From Opitutia bacterium Tous-C10FEB (lineage in GTDB: Bacteria > Verrucomicrobiota > Verrucomicrobiia > Opitutales > Opitutaceae), in the NCBI GenBank assembly GCA_002304425.1, contig NEUY01000002.1, positions 1 to 46,635 on the forward strand: a stretch of DNA of 46,635 nt, read 5' to 3'. Under the pieces are notes generated by a model. It made no database searches. It saw only the letters and a list, made by a program, of their open reading frames with translations, and was not told where the DNA came from. Of this stretch, positions 35,699-44,297 are shown one piece after another. Both the position numbers and the translations under genes were made by a program. Every line of letters starts with the position of its first letter. Positions within the stretch are counted from its first letter, which is position 1.

Positions 35699-36588
35699 TG
35701 GGCTGACCAGCGGCCGAAGATGCCGCAGGGCAAAATTTTCTTATCCTGCTGAACAGGTAACCCGACTTCGCCCCCAGAGAGATGGCCGCCGGCACCGGCC
35801 AGCAAGGCAGCGAGCAGATTAACGACGACGGTGGGGGAAAGCCGAGCGGTGTAGGCGTTGATCAGAAAGAACACCGGTTGGTCACTGAGAACCTGTTTAC
35901 ACTCATTGAGCAACTCCCAGAGATGGTCCTCGAGCTTCCACATCTCTCCCGTGCTGCCCCGTCCGTAAGTGGGCGGATCCATAATGATCGCATCATATTT
36001 GCGGCCCCGTTTGATTTCGCGGCGGACAAATTTGAGGCAATCATCCGTAATGTAGCGGATGGGCGCATCCGCGAGGCCGGAGAGCACTGCATTTTCTTTG
36101 CACCATTTAACCATCCCTTCGGCCGCATCGACGTGGCAGACGCTGGCACCCGCGGCTGCGGCGGCGATCGTGGCGGCCCCGGTGTAACCAAAAAGATTGA
36201 GAACGTTGACTTCGCGACCGGCGGCGCGCGCCGCTTTAATTTTTGCAGTAAACCAGTCCCAATTAACGGCCTGTTCTGGGAAAAGGCCGGTGTGTTTAAA
36301 GCTGGTGGGATGAATCTTAAAAGTCAGGGCGCCGTAGTTGATGCTCCAGTGATCGGGTAATTTCTGACGAAATTCCCATTTGCCGCCGCCGGTCTCGCTG
36401 CGGTGGTAAAACCCGTCCCAATTTTCCCAGCGGGCTTGTTTACTCGGACGCGGCCAGATAATTTGCGGGTCAGGGCGCACCAAGGTATAAGGACCCCACT
36501 GCTCGTGTTTCATCCCTTGGCCACAATCAAGCAATTGGTAGTCTTTCCAACCGTCGGCTACGATCAGACCTGGGCGCTCAATAATCAT
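35695..36588 (-). CDS. Class I SAM-dependent methyltransferase (RlmI/RlmK-like domain)
   Basis: A 297-residue protein. The SAM-binding loop is VLNLFGYTGAATIAAAAAGASVCHVDAA near residue 130, and motif IV is YDAIIMDPPTYGRGSTGEMWKLEDHL, which matches the catalytic domain of 23S rRNA m5C1962 and related methyltransferases (DPPxY). The PUA domain found at the N-terminus of RlmI is missing; instead there is an unrelated 100-residue lead-in. The substrate could be rRNA or another nucleic acid. It is translationally coupled to the kinase-like gene downstream. Confidence 0.82.
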   Translation of the reverse strand: MIIERPGLIVADGWKDYQLLDCGQGMKHEQWGPYTLVRPDPQIIWPRPSKQARWENWDGFYHRSETGGGKWEFRQKLPDHWSINYGALTFKIHPTSFKHTGLFPEQAVNWDWFTAKIKAARAAGREVNVLNLFGYTGAATIAAAAAGASVCHVDAAEGMVKWCKENAVLSGLADAPIRYITDDCLKFVRREIKRGRKYDAIIMDPPTYGRGSTGEMWKLEDHLWELLNECKQVLSDQPVFFLINAYTARLSPTVVVNLLAALLAGAGGHLSGGEVGLPVQQDKKILPCGIFGRWSAQ

Positions 36589-36725
36589 ACCAGTAGGATT
36601 TGCCTGTGAATTGCCTCGTTGAACACGAAAAAATGGACGGCCCTCATGAATTGCGACCTAGGCAGTTGTAACGCTTGCGGTGCTTTGCCGTTGCGGCGCA
36701 GGCCGCCGCGCGTTTGCGTGAGGTG

Positions 36726-37739
36726 ATGAAACGCTGGTTACCCCTGCTTGGGTTGTCGCTGGTTAGCCTGAGTTTGCTGCCTCCTCCCTTGCTGGGCGCA
36801 GAGTCGGCGTCAGATGTGACGCTGACCGCTTTGCCCGATCGCGTGCGGGTAGAAATAGCGGGCCAGCTTTTCACCGAATACGTCCACGGTGATGGGGCCT
36901 CGCGGCCCTATTGTTATCCAATTCTTGCCGCTGATGGTCAGGGGCTGACCCGCGATTTCCCCATGAAGCAAACGCCGGGGGAGGACCGTGATCATCCCTG
37001 GCACCGGTCCTTGTGGTTTGCGCATAGCATGGTCAACGGGGTTGATTTTTGGAATGAAGCCGGGGGCGACATGGGTAAATCACCTAAAGAAAAAGGGCGG
37101 ACCGTGTCGGTCGGTTTGGTCGAGACGACCAGTGGAGCGATCGGTGTGCTGCGCGCGCGAAACCATTTGGTGGCACCCGACGGCCGGTTAATTTGCCGCG
37201 ATGAGCGGACGCTGCGTTTTCACGGCACCGCCACCGGAAGATTTATCGACTACGAGGTTACCTTGCGGGCTTTGCCGGATGCACCGCTGTTATTGGGTGA
37301 CAACAAAGATGGTACGATGGCCATTCGGCTCGCCCAATGGATGACGCTGCCGCATCAGTACCAGAAGCGCCAGCTCCCCGGTAATGGCCACATCGTCACT
37401 GCGACGGGGGCGCGCGATGCCGCCGCCTGGGGTCAACGCGCGCCGTGGTGTGATTTTTACGCACCGCATGCCGGTAAAGTTTATGGCGTTGCCATCTTCG
37501 ATCATCCGGAAAATTTGCGTCACCCTACTTGGTGGATGGCGCGGGGTTACGGTCTGTTTGCGGCTAATCCTTTTGGCCAACACGATTTTGAGGGGCGCAA
37601 GGATCAACCTCATCTTGGTGATTATACCATCCCCGCAGGCGGCCACTTAACATTACGTTATCGTTTTTATTTCCATCTCGGTAATGAAACCGAGGCCCAA
37701 GTCGCGGCTCATTATGCCGAATATGCGGCCGGCAGATAA
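36726..37739 (+). CDS. PmoA-like (DUF6807) exported protein
   Basis: I start it at the ATG at 36726 (MKRWLPLLGLSLVSLSLLPP), preceded by GTGAGG, rather than at the track's 36675, because this places a signal peptide right at the N-terminus. The mature part has the DUF6807 pattern YVHGDGASRPYCYPILAADGQGLTRDF, DHPWHRSLWFAH, VNGVDFW and the late YGLFAANPFGQHDF. Mature length is about 310 residues. Proteins of this family occur widely in Verrucomicrobiota and Planctomycetota next to Gfo/Idh/MocA oxidoreductases, as here. Biochemical role unknown; carbohydrate processing is likely. Confidence 0.8.
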   Translation: MKRWLPLLGLSLVSLSLLPPPLLGAESASDVTLTALPDRVRVEIAGQLFTEYVHGDGASRPYCYPILAADGQGLTRDFPMKQTPGEDRDHPWHRSLWFAHSMVNGVDFWNEAGGDMGKSPKEKGRTVSVGLVETTSGAIGVLRARNHLVAPDGRLICRDERTLRFHGTATGRFIDYEVTLRALPDAPLLLGDNKDGTMAIRLAQWMTLPHQYQKRQLPGNGHIVTATGARDAAAWGQRAPWCDFYAPHAGKVYGVAIFDHPENLRHPTWWMARGYGLFAANPFGQHDFEGRKDQPHLGDYTIPAGGHLTLRYRFYFHLGNETEAQVAAHYAEYAAGR

Positions 37740-37755
37740 TTTTAAATCCCAACCT

Positions 37756-39210
37756 ATGCACTTTCTTACTCGACGTAATTTTCTAAAAACCACCACGCTC
37801 GCGGCCGCCGGCGCGGCCTTATCTGCCCGCTCATGGGGTCAGGTGGTCGGCGCTAATCATACGATCCGCGCAGCCGTGGTGGGGCTCAATGGCCGCGGCC
37901 GGTCGCACGTAAAAAACCTTAATGCCGTTCCCGGCGTACGCGTCGTCGCCCTGTGCGATGTTGATGCGATGGTCCTGAGAAAAAATGCGCAGGAGTTAGG
38001 CGCGGGCATTAAAACCTACACCGATATTCGCGAGTTACTCGCGGCGCCCGATATCGATGTTATCTCGGTGGCGACGCCTAACCACTGGCATGCCCTCATG
38101 GGGATTTGGGCCTGCCAAGCGGGCAAGGACGTGTACATGGAGAAGCCGATTTCGCACAATATCTGGGAGGGGCGACAATTTGTGGCTGCCGCCAACAAAT
38201 CTCGGCGCGTGGTGCAAGCGGGCACGCAGATTCGTTCCAGTGAGGGCCTTATTGAAGCAGTCGCCTATGTGCGGTCAGGTCAGCTGGGCAAGGTCACCGC
38301 GGCGCGCGGCTTTTGCTATAAGCGCCGCCCTAGCCTCGGCCAAGTGACGGGACCACAAGCCGTCCCGGCCAACATCAATTATGATCTCTGGTCTGGTCCG
38401 GCGCCTTTGATCGCGCCGCATCGCAATTCGGCCAAAAATGGCCCCGTGCATTACGACTGGCATTGGTTCTGGGCCTACGGCAATGGCGACGTTGGCAATC
38501 AAGGCATTCACCAAATGGATGTAGCGCGCTGGTTCCTCGGCGAGGCTGGGTTGCCGCGCCACACCCTCAGCGTGGGCGCCCGGCTAGGTTACGTTGACGA
38601 TGGCCAGACGCCTAATACCCAAATTATCGTTCATGATTATGCGACGGCTCCCTTGATTTTTGAGGTGCGTGGCTTGCCAAGAGCCGATGGCACCGCGATG
38701 GATAAATACCGGGGAGTTTCGATCGGCAACGTGATCGATTGCGAACACGGCTACATTGTTAGTGACTCCTATTTTGCTGCTTCCGCCTACGATTTGAATG
38801 GGCGCTTACTGAAAGAGTTCAAGGGCACGGACCGCTTGATGCAGAATTTTATCGATGTCGTGCGCAGTCGTAAGACCGCGGAACTTTACGGGCCCCTTGA
38901 GGAAGCGCATGTTTCTAGTTCGCTTTGTCATCTTGGTAACATTTCTCACCAACTCGGCCAGAGTGTCGTCGCCGGCGAGGCGCGGGCTAAGCTCCAGGGC
39001 CAGCCGTTGCTCGCGGAGGCTCACGGTCGCATGGTCGAGCATCTAGCGAGCAACCAAGTCGACTTAGCAAAAGCGTCACTCACCCTCGGGGTGCCGTTGG
39101 CCATCGACGCGCAACGCGAACGCTTTATCGGCCCAGAGGCGGCGGCGGCGAATGCTCTTTTGACGCGCCAGTATCGGGCCCCGTTTGTGGTTCCGGCGGT
39201 GGCGACGTAA
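37756..39210 (+). CDS. Tat-exported Gfo/Idh/MocA family oxidoreductase
   Basis: From the ATG at 37756 the protein has 484 residues and begins with a twin-arginine signal, MHFLTRRNFLKTTTLAAAGA. The track's start at 37684 would overlap the previous gene. The NAD(P) fold starts at IRAAVVGLNGRGRSHVKNL, with the conserved EKPISHN near residue 130. The second half contains HWFWAYGNGDVGNQGIHQMDVARWFLGE, as in the large secreted group of these enzymes in Verrucomicrobiota. The cofactor is probably acquired before export. It follows the PmoA-like gene by 16 bases and probably works on the same sugar. Confidence 0.88.
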   Translation: MHFLTRRNFLKTTTLAAAGAALSARSWGQVVGANHTIRAAVVGLNGRGRSHVKNLNAVPGVRVVALCDVDAMVLRKNAQELGAGIKTYTDIRELLAAPDIDVISVATPNHWHALMGIWACQAGKDVYMEKPISHNIWEGRQFVAAANKSRRVVQAGTQIRSSEGLIEAVAYVRSGQLGKVTAARGFCYKRRPSLGQVTGPQAVPANINYDLWSGPAPLIAPHRNSAKNGPVHYDWHWFWAYGNGDVGNQGIHQMDVARWFLGEAGLPRHTLSVGARLGYVDDGQTPNTQIIVHDYATAPLIFEVRGLPRADGTAMDKYRGVSIGNVIDCEHGYIVSDSYFAASAYDLNGRLLKEFKGTDRLMQNFIDVVRSRKTAELYGPLEEAHVSSSLCHLGNISHQLGQSVVAGEARAKLQGQPLLAEAHGRMVEHLASNQVDLAKASLTLGVPLAIDAQRERFIGPEAAAANALLTRQYRAPFVVPAVAT

Positions 39211-39268
39211 ATTTTTCCGTCACCGCGCTCAATGAGGTCTGGGGTAAGTTGCTTGGTCCGCTGGTCCT

Positions 39269-39886
39269 TTAAGTGCCGTACAACCGATCCCCAAAATCTC
39301 CTAAGCCTGGGAGAATATATTTTTTTTGGTTAAGCTCACGATCAAGGGCGCCGGCGTGAATGGGAATTTCTGGGTGCGCTTTTTGTAAAGTGGCAACCCC
39401 CTCCGGTGAGGCGACGATGCAGACGAAAATAATTTCTGTGCCGCCCGCCGCCTTAACAATATCGATCGCTTGGACCGCAGAACCACCCGTCGCCAGCATC
39501 GGGTCAACGACGAGGACGCGTGCGGCCGTGAGTGGCGGCAACTTGCAATAATAACTGCGTGCCACGGCCGTCTGATGATCGCGCTCCAAGCCGACGTAGC
39601 CAACCGAGACATCAGGAAAGATATCGTGAAACGGCTGCAGCATCCCGAGGCCGGCGCGCAATATAGGAACGATCACCAGCGGCTTCGCGAGCACGCGGCC
39701 GGTGGTGGATTCCATGGGGGTGGCGATCAGCTTATCCGTCGTGGCGAGATCGCGGGTAGCCTCAAGCGCGAGGAGGAGAGAGATTTGATAACTGAGGGTC
39801 CGGAAAAGGGCGGGCTTAGTCGTCTGGTCGCGCAAATGCGTCAGCACATGAGCGCCGAGCGGATGGGGCAGGAGGTGGAGGGACAT
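39269..39886 (-). CDS. upp: Uracil phosphoribosyltransferase
   Basis: A 205-residue type I phosphoribosyltransferase. The PRPP loop is VLVVDPMLATGGSAVQAID, and ILRAGLGMLQPFHDIFPDVSVGYVGLERD is the family region; the uracil loop near the end is YILPGLGDFGDRLYGT. It converts uracil and PRPP to UMP in pyrimidine salvage. Length is normal. It is convergent with the oxidoreductase gene and stands alone. Confidence 0.96.
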   Translation of the reverse strand: MSLHLLPHPLGAHVLTHLRDQTTKPALFRTLSYQISLLLALEATRDLATTDKLIATPMESTTGRVLAKPLVIVPILRAGLGMLQPFHDIFPDVSVGYVGLERDHQTAVARSYYCKLPPLTAARVLVVDPMLATGGSAVQAIDIVKAAGGTEIIFVCIVASPEGVATLQKAHPEIPIHAGALDRELNQKKYILPGLGDFGDRLYGT

Positions 39887-39947
39887 AATTGGGAGGGGAA
39901 AGTGGCGCCGTAATTTAGCGATAGGCTCTGCTATGATTAGAAAAATA

Positions 39948-42371
39948 TCAGGGCTGCAGGATCAAGGTGTGTTGGGTCGGGCCGGGTAGTAATGGGGTCG
40001 GTTCGCCTCGCACCCACGCCTCATGACCAGCGCGGTAGTAAGGAGAGAGCGGGTGGCCGCTTTGGCCGCCAGGCATCGTAAAAATCCCTTCGCTCTCACG
40101 GCCAGGCGAGACCACGAGCCGTTCAGATTGGCCGGCGCGCGGACTTTGCACGCGCGGCATGTCGTTGTCGCCCGGCAGCGGCTGCGCGGGAAGGTTGAGG
40201 AATTGGGCGATCCATGCCGGCAGAATGCGGCTGAAGGGATGCTGCATGGCGAGGCGGTTGCGATCACCCCAGGTGAAATCGGCCGACGCTAGACCGGCTG
40301 CTTGCGTATCAGCGAGGACATCATTCGCGGCCGCCAGCAGCAGAGCTGACCACGAAGCATGCGCGGGATTGAGTAAGCGGGCCGGTTGCTCGTGCACTAA
40401 TTGCCAGAGCGCATCTTCAAACATGAAGTTGCGATAATTAAACGGGGTGTCGCTGGCTTCAGCGAGCTCGGTGAATGGCGCCAACGCGCGTTCCGCTACG
40501 TGGCCGCGAAAATTTTTTACTAGCCGGTAAGCAGCTGAGTCGATGCTAGCGTGCCCCTGCCATTGGCGCACGGTGGCGCGCAGTTGAGCGAGGGCCGGAT
40601 TGGTGACAATCACCGCATCAGTTAGCACCTCATTAAAAAATTTCTGCCAGCGTTCCAAGAAGACAGCGCGATCATCGAGTTGCACCGCGTGCAGATCGGC
40701 GGCGGTCGCTTTTTTTCCTGAGGCCAGTAGCGCTCGGAGATCATCGCGAATCTGGCGAGCGCGGGGACCATCATCATATCCGCTGTCGCCCAGTAGCGCG
40801 TAGGCGGCGCCGCCGACCGCTCGATTATTGCCCGACCATAAAATCCCCTCGGTTGCCAAGCTAGCCGCAGCGTGACCTTGGGGTTGCGTTGTGATGACCG
40901 GGATTTCCTCGGGCTTGAGCCAGCCGTCCCAGCGGCGGTCCCCATAAGCCCAAGAGACCGGCAAGCGGCCATCGTAGCCCACGCGCCGAGGAACCCGACC
41001 GATAATGGTCCAGGCAATTTGTCCGTCGGCGTCAGCGAGCAGGATATTTTCATTGGGTAAACCAGCTTGGTGCGCCACGGCCAGTGCTTCGGTTGTCGTG
41101 CGCACTGTTTCCATATCGCGCAGGCGGAGGTTGGTCGCCTCGGCATCGTGCGCTGTCCAACGCAAGACGAGGTAGCGGCCATCTTTGGGCCCCGCAATAA
41201 TCGGGCCCCACTCAGTCCAACGGGCAATAAACGGTACCGATTTTTCGCCCTTCACTTTAATTTCCTCCTGCCGGTCTTGGATTTCGGCCCAACCATGCGG
41301 GGTGCGGTAGTAAGTTTGCGCCACAGCTTCAGTTTCAGTTACGATGACATCCGTCGTATCGGCGTAGGCATCGGTGAAGCCCCAAGCTACATGGCCATTG
41401 CTGCCGATAGTCATGATCGGGGTGCCGGGTAAAGTGACCCCGACGATGCGGCGCGGACCGGTTGCATCCGTCCACTGTAATACTGCGCGATACCAAATGT
41501 GCGGCACGGCGAGGCCGAGGTGCATATCGTTCGCGAGCAGGGCGGCGCCGGTGACGGTGTGGGCGCCACTGACGGCAAAGGCATTAGAACCGAGGACGAA
41601 ACGCGATTCAGGTTCGGGCGCCAGACGGGCGCTTCGCGTCGGCGTCCCGTTAGGCTTAAAACCAAACTTCGGTAGCGGCGCGACGGGGAATACACTCCCA
41701 TCCAAGGCGGCATCCCATGAGTTGCCGCGCGGGGCGAGAAAATCGAGTGCCCCTTGGCCGAGGGTTCGGCGCAGCGCTTCGCGATTAAGCTCGAAAGATC
41801 CTTTGTGGTCCTGGAGGTCAAACCACATGGCGTAAATGCAAAGCACCGAATCTTCTTCGCGCCAAGGCTGCGGGGTGAGCCGAAGAGCCAGGTATTCCCA
41901 GGGGGTTTGGGCGAGGGCGGCGAGTCCGGCATTAACTCCCGCCGTGTAAGCGCTCAGTAAGTCGCGATCCGCTGGATTCGCTTGGGTCAGTACCTGCGCC
42001 GCCGTCCGCCGGAATCCGTGGCGCCGCGCTTCTTGATCGAGGGAGAGCGCGGCGCGGCCGAAGAGTTCCGCTAATTCTCCGGCGCCCCGCCGCCGCAGAA
42101 GATCCATTTGAAAAAAACGATCCTGCGCATGGACAAAGCCGGTGGCACGGGCGACATCGCGGCGGCTAGCGCCAGTAATCGTGGGTACGCCTAGCGCATC
42201 GCGCGTGATAGTGACGGCCGCGGCGAGACCGCTCACGGTTTGAACGCCGTCTAATTGGGCCAGGCTGCCCCGCATCTGTCGGCGCCCCCAGGCAAGCGCG
42301 GCTAAAGCGAGCAGGAGGGGGCCGATGATTAAAATGAGCCAAGTGCGGCGGCGGAGGCGAAAGCGGGCCAT
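39948..42371 (-). CDS. Penicillin acylase family N-terminal nucleophile hydrolase
   Basis: I begin it at the ATG at 42371 (MARFRLRRRTWLILIIG), four bases after the upstream gene's stop; the track's 42509 start would overlap that gene heavily. The 807-residue protein has a basic leader and membrane anchor or signal (residues 11-28), an alpha part with IPTITGASRRDVARATGFVHAQDRFFQMD-type sequence, and the self-cleavage site VLG/SNAFAVSG, whose Ser262 would become the nucleophile. NDMHLGLAVPHIWY and GVTLPGTPIMTIGSN follow. It should mature into two chains in the periplasm and cleave an amide, perhaps an acyl-homoserine lactone or peptide; the real substrate is unknown. Confidence 0.88.
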   Translation of the reverse strand: MARFRLRRRTWLILIIGPLLLALAALAWGRRQMRGSLAQLDGVQTVSGLAAAVTITRDALGVPTITGASRRDVARATGFVHAQDRFFQMDLLRRRGAGELAELFGRAALSLDQEARRHGFRRTAAQVLTQANPADRDLLSAYTAGVNAGLAALAQTPWEYLALRLTPQPWREEDSVLCIYAMWFDLQDHKGSFELNREALRRTLGQGALDFLAPRGNSWDAALDGSVFPVAPLPKFGFKPNGTPTRSARLAPEPESRFVLGSNAFAVSGAHTVTGAALLANDMHLGLAVPHIWYRAVLQWTDATGPRRIVGVTLPGTPIMTIGSNGHVAWGFTDAYADTTDVIVTETEAVAQTYYRTPHGWAEIQDRQEEIKVKGEKSVPFIARWTEWGPIIAGPKDGRYLVLRWTAHDAEATNLRLRDMETVRTTTEALAVAHQAGLPNENILLADADGQIAWTIIGRVPRRVGYDGRLPVSWAYGDRRWDGWLKPEEIPVITTQPQGHAAASLATEGILWSGNNRAVGGAAYALLGDSGYDDGPRARQIRDDLRALLASGKKATAADLHAVQLDDRAVFLERWQKFFNEVLTDAVIVTNPALAQLRATVRQWQGHASIDSAAYRLVKNFRGHVAERALAPFTELAEASDTPFNYRNFMFEDALWQLVHEQPARLLNPAHASWSALLLAAANDVLADTQAAGLASADFTWGDRNRLAMQHPFSRILPAWIAQFLNLPAQPLPGDNDMPRVQSPRAGQSERLVVSPGRESEGIFTMPGGQSGHPLSPYYRAGHEAWVRGEPTPLLPGPTQHTLILQP

Positions 42372-42375
42372 CGGG

Positions 42376-42822
42376 TTAAGGTAACCAAGCTTGGGCGGCG
42401 ACGGCATCGCGCCCTTCGTCAAATTCGTTAAGATCAAAAAAAGTTTCGATGGGTTTTCCCTCAAGGCCAAATTCTTTGATGCGCGACTTAAGGGTAGCGC
42501 TGCCGTCATCGCGCCAGCCGCGTTTCATGAGAAACGAATTCCAAGCGAGGCATTCTTCGTCCGTGCGCGCGCCACCCGTCGCGAAGGCCCAAGCGAGAAT
42601 CTCTTCATCCGTGCCGCCGGTGAGGGTGCGCGCCTGCAGAGTGGCGTACGGCACGCGTAAGAAATTACAGCAGCGGAGGTCAAAGCCTTTGCTGAGGTTA
42701 CCGACGTAATCCGCCGGCAGCTGGCCGCCGGCCTGCAGGCGGATTTTGTCCAACATGCGGCCAAAATAAACCAAGCGGCCAGTTTTTAGATAGTTACTAC
42801 GGAGACCAGGAACGGCGGGCAT
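42376..42822 (-). CDS. DUF5069 family protein (second copy)
   Basis: A 148-residue protein starting MPAVPGLRSNYLKTGRLVYFGRMLDKIRLQA and ending FFDLNEFDEGRD. The shared DUF5069 elements are the FGRMLDKIRL helix, the segment YVGNLSKGFDLRCCNFLRV and the acidic FDEGR end, also seen in the copy at 25998. It lies directly before the penicillin-acylase-like gene with a four-base gap, so both are probably read from one mRNA. No function known. Confidence 0.78.
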   Translation of the reverse strand: MPAVPGLRSNYLKTGRLVYFGRMLDKIRLQAGGQLPADYVGNLSKGFDLRCCNFLRVPYATLQARTLTGGTDEEILAWAFATGGARTDEECLAWNSFLMKRGWRDDGSATLKSRIKEFGLEGKPIETFFDLNEFDEGRDAVAAQAWLP

Positions 42823-42927
42823 AATAATGAAGAATTAATGGATGGAGTTAGTCCCCCAACCGAAAAGCTGAGGGCAGCGGACTACAGTCAGCAGCTAAAT
42901 ACTAAAAGCCCCAATCAAAAACGGTGC

Positions 42928-43200
42928 TTACTCGTCCCCGTAATAAACGAGCGTGGCGAGGAGCCCGAGCAAGAAGGTTGGGCCGTTAATCCAGAGCTGA
43001 TGGAAAGGCACGGCGTAATGCGACACCGCCCAGATCACCGCAATATGCTTTACTGCGATGAGACCCCAGCACAGTAGGATAATTTTTTCTACGCGGGGGT
43101 TGCGTGGTTCTGGCGGGCGAACGACGACTGCCGCGATGATGGGCTCAGGGTAATCCCGCGAATGGCGGCGGGATTTAAAATGAAAAAAATCGGCAAACAT
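42928..43200 (-). CDS. Small membrane protein of unknown function
   Basis: A 90-residue protein with a polar, basic N-terminal half (FFHFKSRRHSRDYPEP, PPEPRNPRVEK) and two hydrophobic segments, IILLCWGLIAVKHIAVIWAV and FLLGLLATLVYYG. It ends with the acidic residues DE. The start ATG at 43200 is clear. I do not recognise a family. It could be co-transcribed with the DUF5069 gene, which starts 106 bases downstream on the same strand. Confidence 0.55.
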   Translation of the reverse strand: MFADFFHFKSRRHSRDYPEPIIAAVVVRPPEPRNPRVEKIILLCWGLIAVKHIAVIWAVSHYAVPFHQLWINGPTFLLGLLATLVYYGDE

Positions 43201-43326
43201 CGTAACTAAACTTAGGTGGTTTTAGATTAAAAGCAAAGCCGCTTGGTTAAGTAGAGTAGGCGGACGAGAGGCCAAGATTCTTCGGCCTTGCCCGGCGGGG
43301 TCGGATCAGCTAACGCTCATAGTCTT

Positions 43327-44058
43327 ATGGGACGTCAATGGCTGCATGCAAAACGCGCGATCGTTAATTTAAGAAAAGGCCAAACGGTCGGCAAGCTGGT
43401 GAAGGAAATTACGGTCGCCGCCAAAATGGGCGGCGGGGATCCCGAAGGCAATGCACGGCTGCATGCGGCGATTGAAAAGGCGAAGAAAGCCAGCGTGACG
43501 CGCGATGTGATTGAGCGAGGCATCGCCAAGGGCGCCGGCACCGGCAGCGAAAAAATGCATCTCGATCACGTTATCTTTGAGGGCTACGCGCCGCATAAGG
43601 TCGCCGTGATTGTGGAGTGCATGACGGACAATCATCAGCGCATTACCCCCGAGATTCGGTATCTCTTCAAACAAGGTGTGCTCGGGACGGCCGGCAGTAA
43701 TAAATTTCTTTTTGATCACGTAGGCTTAGTGGAAGCGTACCATGCCGATCGCAGTATCGACCTCGAAGGGGTGGCCATTGAAGCGGGGGCGAATGATTTT
43801 GAGGCCTTAGCGCACGCGCAGAACGATGATATTCCTGAGGGCAGTAATGGCGCGCGGTTTATCACCGAGCGGACCGCGGTGCATGCGGTCTCCGTGTGGT
43901 TGAAGCAGCACGGCTGGGCGGTGATCACCAGTGAAATTGGGTACACCGCTAAAACTTTTCCGGAGCTCGATGAAGCCACGCGGGCGCAGGTCGGCGAATT
44001 TCTGCAGGCGCTCGAAGATCACGACGACGTGCAGCGCGTTTGGGCGGCCGTTAAATAA
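43327..44058 (+). CDS. YebC/TACO1 family protein
   Basis: A 243-residue protein from the ATG at 43327 (MGRQWLHAKRAIVNLRKGQTVGK), the true N-terminus of the family; the track start at 43288 adds 13 unrelated residues. Also typical are MGGGDPEGNARLHAAIEKAKKASVTRDVIERGI and YAPHKVAVIVECMTDNHQR. Long called a transcriptional regulator, the family is now also tied to translation; human TACO1 and bacterial YebC help ribosomes through difficult stretches such as polyproline. The start MGRQW, in place of MAGHSKW, is a known variant type. Confidence 0.9.
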   Translation: MGRQWLHAKRAIVNLRKGQTVGKLVKEITVAAKMGGGDPEGNARLHAAIEKAKKASVTRDVIERGIAKGAGTGSEKMHLDHVIFEGYAPHKVAVIVECMTDNHQRITPEIRYLFKQGVLGTAGSNKFLFDHVGLVEAYHADRSIDLEGVAIEAGANDFEALAHAQNDDIPEGSNGARFITERTAVHAVSVWLKQHGWAVITSEIGYTAKTFPELDEATRAQVGEFLQALEDHDDVQRVWAAVK

Positions 44059-44085
44059 CGGTGTGGGCGACTGAAATTAGGGCGT

Positions 44086-44115
44086 AAAAAAACGCCGGCT
44101 TATTAGGCCGGCGTT
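44086..44115 (-). terminator. Intrinsic terminator for the polylysine peptide gene
   Basis: CGCCGGC (44093-44099) and GCCGGCG (44107-44113) form a 7-bp GC stem, extended by AA/TT pairs. On the minus strand it is followed by TTTTTTT (44086-44092). On the plus strand the hairpin is followed by GAGGGG, so it is not a terminator for yebC. It begins 27 bases after the stop of the tiny ORF at 44142. Confidence 0.85.
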
Positions 44116-44141
44116 GAGGGGAGAAAGAAGCAACGCGAGCG

Positions 44142-44210
44142 TTACTTCTTCTTCTTCTTAGCAGCTTTCTTAGCAGGTTTCTTTTTGGCCATGCAGTCAG
44201 TATCAGTCAT
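44142..44210 (-). CDS. Tiny lysine-rich peptide (16 or 22 residues)
   Basis: The ORF reads MTDTDCMAKKKPAKKAAKKKKK, or starts at the inner ATG (44192) as MAKKKPAKKAAKKKKK. Ten of the last 16 residues are Lys, the rest mainly Ala and Pro, like the tails of histone H1-like bacterial proteins. It is far below the track's size limit. Its reality rests on the strong minus-strand terminator right after it, since no other gene on that strand lies between malQ and the terminator. A weak CGGA precedes the outer ATG. It could be a nucleoid or ribosome-binding peptide or an RNA-level regulator; I know of no assigned function. Confidence 0.55.
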   Translation of the reverse strand: MTDTDCMAKKKPAKKAAKKKKK

Positions 44211-44246
44211 GTTCCGCTGAGTTGCACTAATAATTTTTCATTTCGC

Positions 44247-44274
44247 GCAGATTTATTTTATCCAAAAAATCTGC
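44247..44274 (-). other. Hairpin between malQ and the lysine-rich peptide gene
   Basis: GCAGATTT (44247-44254) pairs with AAATCTGC (44267-44274), a perfect 8-bp stem with a 12-base AT-rich loop. It lies 24 bases after the malQ stop on the minus strand. No T-run follows (next bases CGCGAAATG), so it is at best a weak terminator or an mRNA-stabilising stem. The AT-rich DNA around it may also carry the promoter of the peptide gene (TAAAAT within the loop). Confidence 0.35.
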
Positions 44275-44297
44275 CAAAATTTAATTTTTTAAAAAAA

